From: Eupeodes corollae
Taxonomy: Eukaryota > Arthropoda > Insecta > Diptera > Syrphidae
Assembly (NCBI RefSeq): GCF_945859685.1
Contig: NC_079147.1
Location: 143,244,645 to 143,308,644 of the forward strand
Length of the DNA stretch: 64,000 nucleotides
Direction of reading: 5' to 3'
In this document: one piece after another, positions 57,440 through 64,000 of the stretch
Numbering within the stretch: the stretch's first letter is position 1
Layout of the letters: the number at the start of each line of letters is the position of its first letter
Position numbers and translations under genes: made by a program
The notes under the pieces: generated by a model
What the model was told of the DNA's origin: nothing
Seen by the model: the letters and a program-made list of their open reading frames with translations, nothing else
Database searches by the model: none

Positions 57440-58345
57440 GACACTTAAAACGTCCACTCTGAATTTGTCTGTTGGCATCGATTATATTGTCTTTTAGGGC
57501 CGTGAGTGGTTTGTGACTTATTCGCATAGACCTGTGACTTAAGAAAGCTATGCAAAAAAAAGTCTGAAGCAGTCAAATTAAACCATCTTGGTGGCCAATT
57601 CAAGTGTCACCTTGGTGAAGGATAACCATGTCACCAAACCTCCTGTTAGAATATTGATTTTGCCTTGAGCTGTGTGGCACTTAGCGCCATCGTGTTAAAA
57701 CAATATGCCTTCGTATCCATATCATCCAAATCAGGATACAAGAAGTTGGTGATCATTGACATATAGAAATCACCGTTGACGGTGATGGTCTAGGCAGTAC
57801 CATTTTCGAAGAAGCACAGATTGATGACGCCTCCAATATAAATTCCTGTTGCTATCGTCTTAGATCCGACAATCTTACTTATTCTGTTTATTCACGAGCA
57901 AATTGGGATGAACTTCCAAATGCACCGAAATCCAATTAGGGAACTCACGAAAAACTCGAAAATTCGCCATGATTTGGTCTGCGACAGCCCAAGCTCGTGT
58001 GAGCAAGGCGTAATTGACTGCCTTGGATTCTGCTGCACACTGTCACGAACAGCTGCTATGTTACATACCTGGGGTTTTCCTCACGTATGGGTATTGGTTT
58101 ATTGGTCACTGAGACGTCAGACTCGAATTTGACTAATAAACGTTGATGAGATGACTAGAAGGATGACCATTCTCCTTATAAAAATGGTTCAACGCACGTT
58201 CACGTCAACGTTTTGCAAAACGCTTTAGATTGTTATAATGATTTGTCTTTAGTGACTGAGAAATGAAATGTTTTGATAGAAAGTAAAACAAAAACGAAAT
58301 GGCCGCCGCGAGCTGTCAAAGTCAACCCATCCCTATTGGAAAAAA
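57440..58345 (-). mobile_element. Mariner-like transposase relic, different subfamily
   Basis: Minus frames: TVNGDFYMSMITNFLYPDLD and DDMDTKAYCF (57.7-57.8 kb), PPRWFNLTASDFFLHSFLKS (about 57.58 kb). These are the GGVIGxxFF...LDDMD...DFFLWGYLK stretch of mariner-like transposases. The N-terminal half (57.9-58.3 kb) is more decayed. The presumed 5' leader ggccgccgcgagctgtcaaa near 58305 resembles the leader of the element ending at 53.56 kb. Confidence 0.65.
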
Positions 58346-58389
58346 TTTTCTATTTTATTGAGTTCAGGAGAAAGCATCAAAATTCAGGT

Positions 58390-59070
58390 AATATCACAAT
58401 GGGCCATTAAACTGGCCCAAGTATTCATCACGTACTTGATCCTGATCCATTACAGACAGCCTAACTTTACTTTGTTCTTTAAAGTACTGGAGAGCTCTAG
58501 GTAACGCTACTTCGGTGGCCCTAGGCTCAATGAAATTAAAATCCCTATGTGCACCTACTCGCCGTAGAGAGCGGGTAACGCTAACGCACAAGGGGACCGA
58601 ACAACAGCCGGAATAAGCAGCTGGACGGGGCACTGACTTGTCCCTGGGTTCAAGAAAATCTCAGTAAAGGCGGAGGAACTGCAGTTTGCGGTCAACGGCA
58701 TGGCAGTCTGGTGGCGGTCTGAAGCTTTTTAAGAAGGCTAACGGTAGCAGCAAGAAGCGTCTGTATTCCAGAGTGGACGGCTACAAAAGGCATCTGTTTT
58801 CCCATAGTGGGCGGCCTCAATCTGTTATGTGTTCGACCATACAAAGGGCGGGTGTGCCTGTCGAATCGGAGATTATGTAAGTATTAATCTTATCAAGGAA
58901 AACACCATGGTGCAAGGGTATATGCTGTTACATGACAACAACTGGAAACGAGTCCCCAAGAGGTAACCTTTTTATGGAGAATCTTTCTACAAGTTCAGCT
59001 GCAGTAAACCACACATCGGATTTGGGGGTGCGGCATCTTTCATACAACAGCGTCAATCAAATAATAAATA
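58390..59070 (+). other. GC-rich leader, probably the 5' UTR of LINE C
   Basis: GC-richer than its surroundings and directly followed by the first readable part of the LINE C endonuclease. It holds no long ORF in the + direction beyond 65 codons. It ends in aataaataataaatga just before the first ATG at 59075. Confidence 0.4.
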
Positions 59071-59074
59071 ATAA

Positions 59075-61560
59075 ATGAATCGTCAACAATTGTTAGAAGT
59101 CTTTCAGGAAATGCAATGGATACTTTTGGCTACAAAAATCGGAGCTTGGAACGTTCGATCCTTGTATGGCGAAGGAAGATACGAACAGCTAGAGCGTGAA
59201 TGTTTCGTCTTAAGATCAGTATCCTGGGCATTAGTGAAACAAAGTGGAGAGGAAGAGCTGAATACAGATCTGACACTGGACAAACGAGAATGCTGTATTC
59301 CGGAGAGGATGAAAGAGAGGGTGGCCAAAGGCTGCATGGTGTTGGAATTATGTTGAACGAAGTAGCTAGGAGCAGTCTTATTTCCTGGGCGTCAATATAT
59401 GAAAGAATAATGACTGCAAGGTTCCGCTCAAAAATTCGCAACATCACAATCGTTCAGTGTTATGCCCCCACAAATGAAGGGACCGAAGTAGACAAAACCG
59501 CGTTCTACACTCATCTTAACTCGGTTTACAGCAGTGTTCCCAGAGCTGATATCATAATCGTCAGGGGAGACCTCAACGCTCAAGTTGATACAGACAATTA
59601 CGGTCTGGAACGAGTTATGGGAAAGAATGGCTTGGGGTCACGTAATGAAAATGGTGACATGCTTGTCGAGTTTTGTAACGCAAACCGTCTTGTAATTGGT
59701 GGGACTGTATTTAAACATAAGACGTGCAACAAAGTCACATGGGTGCACCCAGATGGTCATACCGAAAATCAAATTGATCACGCTGATTGAGCAGCGATGG
59801 AGGAAGTCTATGTGTGATGTCCGAAACGACCACCATTTGGTTGTCATGAGTCTCAAATTAAAAACCGCATTGTATTAAGACAATCGCAGAATGCAGCAAC
59901 AAATAAAAAATTCAATACGAATGCTTTAAACGATCCCAACATAAGTCGTAGCTATATCAACACCCTTAACTACAGAGCTTCGTCATTAAATGTGAGTGTT
60001 AGCTCAGATGTTGACGAGATGTGGGGTAAAATGAAAAGTGTTTGTATGGAGGCTGGACCCCAGACTGTACCTAGGCGTACGAGAGTTAGTGACTCTTGGA
60101 TATCACAAGACACCTGATAAAAAATCGAGCTTCGTAAATCGTTGAAGCTGCAAATAAACGCTGAGACAGACGCTCAACGAAAGCCTTAATTGCGAAACGA
60201 ATATCGGATTGCCTATCGCTGTGTGAGACGTGACAGGAGGGTGAGGATAGATGGACTCGTTGATAATGCTGAAAACGCTGCAAGAAGAGGAGATATCCGA
60301 GAATTGTACCAAACAGCCAAAGAAGTTTAGCAACTTTAATCCTCGAACGGATAAAGGCTAGAATTGAGACTGCATTAAGGAGGAATCAGGCTGGCTTCCG
60401 CAGCGGTAGGTCGTGCGTTGACCATATCAACACCTTACGCATTGTTCTTGAGCAGTCTGCAGTATTTCAAACACCGCTAAACCTCATGTCTGTAGATTTT
60501 GAGAAGGCCTTAGAATGAGTTAACTGAGAATCTATATGGAGATCACTTCTTGGGAGAGGAATTCCGCCAAAAATTATTGCCATTATAAAGGAGTCCTACA
60601 ACAATGCAAGGTGTTTCGTGTTGCATAATGGGCAGCTATCCGACTCTTTCGAAGTGCGTCAGGGTGTGAGACAAGGGGATGTTTTGTCGCCAATTATTTT
60701 TCTGCTGGCGATAGATGATGTTCTGACGGCCAGCATCGGTACAACTGAGAGGCAAGATATTCAATGGAGAACGTTTGAAAGGCTTAGCCATTTAGACTAT
60801 GTCGACGATATATGTCTCATGGAAAATAACATCAGTGGGCTGAATAAGATGTGTCAAACTTTACGGCTGAAAGGAGAATCGTGCAGTTTTAAAATAAATA
60901 GCAAAACGACAAAAAAATGCTAACAGGCCCCCAACACAACATCGTATTATTCTGCATGACACGCCTGTTGAAGAGGTCGAACAATTTAATTACCTCGGAA
61001 GCATTGTATCAGCAAATGGTGGTACGGATCTGGATGTAAAAAGCAAAAAAAATAAAGCTCGCGTTGTCCCAAATTTGGAAATCCAGTCAAGTCTCCTTAC
61101 GCACTAAACTGAGATTCTTTGAATCCAATGTGAAATCCGTGCTATTATATGCTTGTGAAACATGGAAAGTCTCAGCCACCATCTCACGAAAATCGCAGGC
61201 TTCTGTGAACAGCTGTAGGCTTCACATCCTTAAAATTCGCTGGCCACAAACAATATCTAATCAGAGGCGCTTGGACATCGACATCAGAAAGCGCAAATAG
61301 CAATGGATTAGTCACACACTGAGGAAACCAAACGATGATATTGAGAAGCAGTCCTTTAAAATGGAATTCTTAGAGGTCACGGCGGGTAGGAAGACCAAGA
61401 ACAACATGGAAATCTACAGTGCTATCGGAAGTTAACTCCCAGAGAAAGACGTGGCCACAGTTAAGGTATCTAGCTGCAGATCGAGAAGGATGGAGAGGTT
61501 TTGTTGACGCCCTATGCCTCGTACGCGGTAAAAGGACCTGATGATAACCTAACTTATACG
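59075..61560 (+). mobile_element. LINE family C (RTE-like): endonuclease and RT
   Basis: IGAWNVRSLYGEGRYEQLER (59139) and, in the next frame, ISILGISETKWRGRAEYRSD (59200-59790), VQCYAPTNEGTEVDKTAFY, GDLNAQVDTDNYG and VHPDGHTENQIDH: the E, GD.N and DH-type motifs of an APE endonuclease. RT: RNQAGFRSGRSCVDHINTLR (about 60390), DSFEVRQGVRQGDVLSPIIF and DYVDDICLMENN (60618-60923), then NYLGSIVSANGG-type thumb and GRPRTTWKSTVLSEV near 61390. No ORF1. At least four frameshifts. C' at 31.2-33.4 kb is a related family. Confidence 0.85.
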
Positions 61561-61589
61561 ATGATAAGATGGCTATGTATAACTAACTG

Positions 61590-62260
61590 TAGTCTGACAA
61601 AGCTGCTATAGCAGATGGCTTAATCGCTGAGCTTTTCAAATCAACTGAAGATAATTTGGTTAGGAGCATTCATCAACTTACCTGTAAAATATGGTTGAAA
61701 AAAAGCCCGATGATTTGAACTACTTAACATCGCTAAGAAAATCTTCTCTGGTATAATATGTGAACTTCTAAAGACTATCGTCAACAACCTGATAGTTCCT
61801 TATCAGTGTGGTCTAAGACCAGGAAAGTCAACAGTCGATCAAATATTTACATTACGGAAGATCCTGGAAGAAACCCAAGAGCATTAATATGACAACCGAT
61901 GCGACGTCTCTTCATTGATTTCAAGGTCGCATATGAAAGCGTTTACAGGGATGAACGGAATAGTTTTGACATGAGTGCAAAAGTCAGCCGTTTGTGTAGA
62001 ATGACCATTGAGAATTTACGCTGCTCTATAAATGTTCCTAATAACTTTACGGAACCTTTCGATGTCAAAAAAGGCTTAAGAGAAGGTAATTCCTTGTCGT
62101 GAGATTTTTTTTAAAACATTGACCTTGAAAAATAGTGCAGAGCTCCCACGTCAACACAAGATGCACTTCCATCTTTCAAAAGCATGTCCAATAACTCAAC
62201 TTGTCCCATTGACAGACTTTAATGAGTATTGAAACAGATAATGCAAATACTATTCTATAG
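61590..62260 (+). mobile_element. LINE family A, copy A7: RT fragment
   Basis: IADGLIAELFKSTEDNLVRS (about 61610), RPGKSTVDQIFTL-type sequence near 61820, and the frame 61899-62102 with LFIDFKVAYESVYRDER and FTEPFDVKKGLREGNSLS. Closer to A3 (FTEPFD) than to A4. It ends before the YADD block. Confidence 0.75.
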
Positions 62261-62354
62261 AGACTTCTTTAATGTTCAAATACGTTATAAAATGTATTTT
62301 GTAGTTAAAATGACATTTAACGCTTAATGGCTGAATCACAAAATAATAACAAGG

Positions 62355-63330
62355 ATGTCTCCTAACGCATTTGAGATACTCCGCCGTCTTATTGAACCAC
62401 ATCTGGAGAAGACTAGTTGGAGGAAACCTATTGAACCAAAAGCACGTTTTTTCTTAACTCTGTTGTATGTTGTTCAAGTGAAAATGTTTATTTCTTTGAT
62501 TACAACATTTTTCTGCAAGGTATTTGTCAAAAGGAGTACCAAAGCAAGTCCTCGCTTAGATGTTTCGTATGGAATATTCAACAGTTGCAAACAACATTTA
62601 CGAAACAGACTATATTCTTTGGACCTGCCTTATGTCCTTCTATTTATCACCACCAACAGATTGGAAGCCCATTTCTCATAACTTCAAAACTTTGTGGAAT
62701 TTACCCAATAGTGTTGGCGCTATTGATGGCAAACACATCACTATTCAGTGCCCACCATAAGCTGGTTCGAAATAATACAATTATAAGGGACACCATTCGA
62801 TAGTTCTTCTGGCCACTTGCGACGCTATTTATACTTTTTTCGCAGTTGACATCGGTGCGTACCGAAGTCAAAGTGATGGTGGAGATTTTGCAGACTCATC
62901 TTTTGGTAGAAAAGTATTAACTGGTGGCATAAACTTTCTTCCTCTCAGTCGACTTCCGAATTCCAATTATACCTGCAACCATTACATGGTAGGTGATTCA
63001 GCTTTTCCCTTGAAACCATATTTGATTATGCCGTACCCTGGAAATGTACTCACCATTGAAAAACATAATTTTAATAAAAAGCTTTCTCAAGCTCCGAGAG
63101 TTATTGAGAATGCCTTTGGAATACTAGTCGCAAAGTGAAGAAATTTAAGCACAACACTTAATACGTTGCCTAAAAATGCTGACAAAATCGTAAAGGCCGG
63201 TGTAGTATTTGCATAATTTTGTAAAGCTAAACGATTCAGCATTCATAACTACAGGCTTTGTCGATCGCTACGATGAAAACGATGTCCTTATCGAAGGTTT
63301 CTGTCGAAGGGAAGTAGGACCACTTATGAC
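62355..63330 (+). pseudogene. PIF/Harbinger transposase (DDE_Tnp_4-like), decayed
   Basis: The N-terminal piece 62355-62681 (RRLIEPHLEKTSWRKPIEPK) is followed, in shifting frames, by SPPTDWKPISHNFKTLWNLP and VGAIDGKHITIQCPP (62560-62760; the D of GAIDGKH is the first catalytic residue). Then come DIGAYRSQSDGGDFADSSFG near 62860, GDSAFPLKPYLIMPYPGNV near 63000 (second catalytic D in GDSAFP) and NKKLSQAPRVIENAFGIL near 63090 (E in the third position). This is the complete motif order of Harbinger nucleases. Frameshifts at about 62760, 62800 and 63135 make it non-coding today. It converges on the partner ORF at 63324-63626. Confidence 0.85.
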
Positions 63331-63650
63331 ATAAGCAATTCTTCGTTGACATCTTCCAATATTTTGGCGTGCAGACGCATATGTACTGCTTCACTCAGCG
63401 GTTTATTGCGCTTTGCCATGTTTAGCATGAACTCCTCGTCCACATCGTGCACAGGAGGAAGCGCTGATCTCAAATGGGCTGACACGGTCGCATTCAACCC
63501 TCCAAGAAAGGATTTAAAATCCTCTTCCGCCCTTCTCTTTGAGGATCTCGCTCTCTTTAGAGTGATCATGTGGTTGCTATCGTTATTTCCAAAATTGAAT
63601 TCATCTCCGCTGATTGGCGACGGCAAATAATCAACGAACTCAACTGCAGC
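63324..63650 (-). CDS. Harbinger partner protein (MADF/BESS-like), C-terminal exon
   Basis: 100 codons: SGDEFNFGNNDSNHMITLKR, then FLGGLNATVSAHLRSALPPV and LHAKILEDVNEELLMS. This is the C-terminal tail style of MADF-BESS/Myb-like proteins, the second ORF of PIF/Harbinger elements that helps import and DNA binding of the transposase. A candidate 3' splice site (ttgttgcag, about 63675) and an upstream exon near 63740-63820 (MEQPSGSGAAVGDSWELTP) would make it spliced; that is inference. The frame is open, unlike the transposase. Confidence 0.55.
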   Translation of the reverse strand, partial: AAVEFVDYLPSPISGDEFNFGNNDSNHMITLKRARSSKRRAEEDFKSFLGGLNATVSAHLRSALPPVHDVDEEFMLNMAKRNKPLSEAVHMRLHAKILEDVNEELLMS

Positions 63651-63862
63651 AGTTTACTGGTAGTTCCCTAATTGCCTGCAACAACACATAAAAACATTAT
63701 CTAACACTATAAAATAACAAATATTGTATTTGTAAACCTTCTTGGTGTTAGCTCCCAGCTATCTCCCACTGCAGCTCCACTCCCGGACGGTTGCTCCATC
63801 GACGCTTCTCGTTAATTCACAATTCACAGTGAAGCCGCCCCATGGAAAATTCATAATTGGTT

Positions 63863-64000
63863 ATAAAGGGTGGTTACATTTTAAGAAATGATGTTGATTA
63901 CATAATATAATAAGAAACAAATTGTAAATTGTTGTGATTTCTTTTTTTGAGAATTATCGGTAAAAAGGCCGTCCAATGGTCCAAATTATGTTTGCCCCTG
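63863..64000 (+). mobile_element. Start of another mariner-like element (runs off the window)
   Basis: aaagggtggttacattttaa at 63865 (preceded by TA) matches the terminal repeats at 34632 and 50710. The sequence continues past the window edge; the last ~45 bases (ggccgtccaatggtccaaat) may belong to its transposase. Confidence 0.6.

Noticed and set aside
1..64000. Endogenous viral sequences
   Set aside because: All RT-bearing pieces fit non-LTR or Ty1/copia retrotransposons; no envelope-like or viral capsid gene was recognised.

Overview
The window is animal nuclear DNA, most likely from a fly. The evidence is one intron-bearing takeout/JHBP-type gene in insect style, AT-rich spacers, and a dense mixture of insect-type transposon families. 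No bacterial features (operons, Shine-Dalgarno sites, CRISPR arrays) are present. Apart from the takeout-like gene, almost everything recognisable is transposable-element (TE) debris, mostly broken by stops and frameshifts.

Layout. 1-6 kb: a LINE scrap, then relics of two conserved protein families of unknown function (one on + at 2.7-3.6 kb, one on - at 3.7-5.6 kb, with a second - copy at 0.4-1.2 kb), a 169-bp dimer repeat and a SINE. 6.5-7.75 kb: a Ty1/copia pol relic. 7.9-9.4 kb: a dispersed repeat with a foldback and two tandem arrays. 9.4-10.35 kb: a mariner-like relic. 10.8-11.6 kb: three 3' exons of the takeout-like gene. 12-20.3 kb: RTE-like LINEs (family A) and CR1/L2-like LINEs (family E), a SINE and a probable solo LTR. 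20.3-24.7 kb: a SINE and more of the dispersed foldback repeat. 24.7-30.3 kb: Jockey-like (B), CR1-like (E), LOA-like RNase H (D), RTE-like (F) and mariner pieces. 30.9-34 kb: a piggyBac relic interrupted by an RTE-like LINE, itself interrupted by a SINE. 34.6-35.1 kb: a short mariner derivative. 36-38.6 kb: a family A LINE. 39.6-48.9 kb: copies of an unknown gag-like ORF, a spaced ~1 kb duplication, a LOA-like LINE and a nearly full-length Jockey-like LINE with a duplicated 5' end. 50.7-53.6 kb: a mariner-like element split by the most intact family A LINE. 53.6-58.3 kb: LOA-like, family A and mariner relics. 58.5-61.6 kb: a family C LINE. 61.6-62.2 kb: a family A scrap. 62.3-63.8 kb: a PIF/Harbinger element with transposase and partner ORF convergent. 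63.86 kb to the end: the start of another mariner-like element.

The LINE letters are labels for this window. Clade names (RTE, CR1/L2, Jockey, LOA) are judged by eye from motif style without a phylogeny. The autonomous LINEs plausibly supplied the machinery that moved the SINEs. Several insertions keep exact target-site duplications, which gives a readable order of events. The least explained content is the pair of unknown protein families at 0.4-5.6 kb, the gag-like ORF at 39.6-43.5 kb, and the tRNA-like module duplicated at the 5' end of the Jockey-like LINE.
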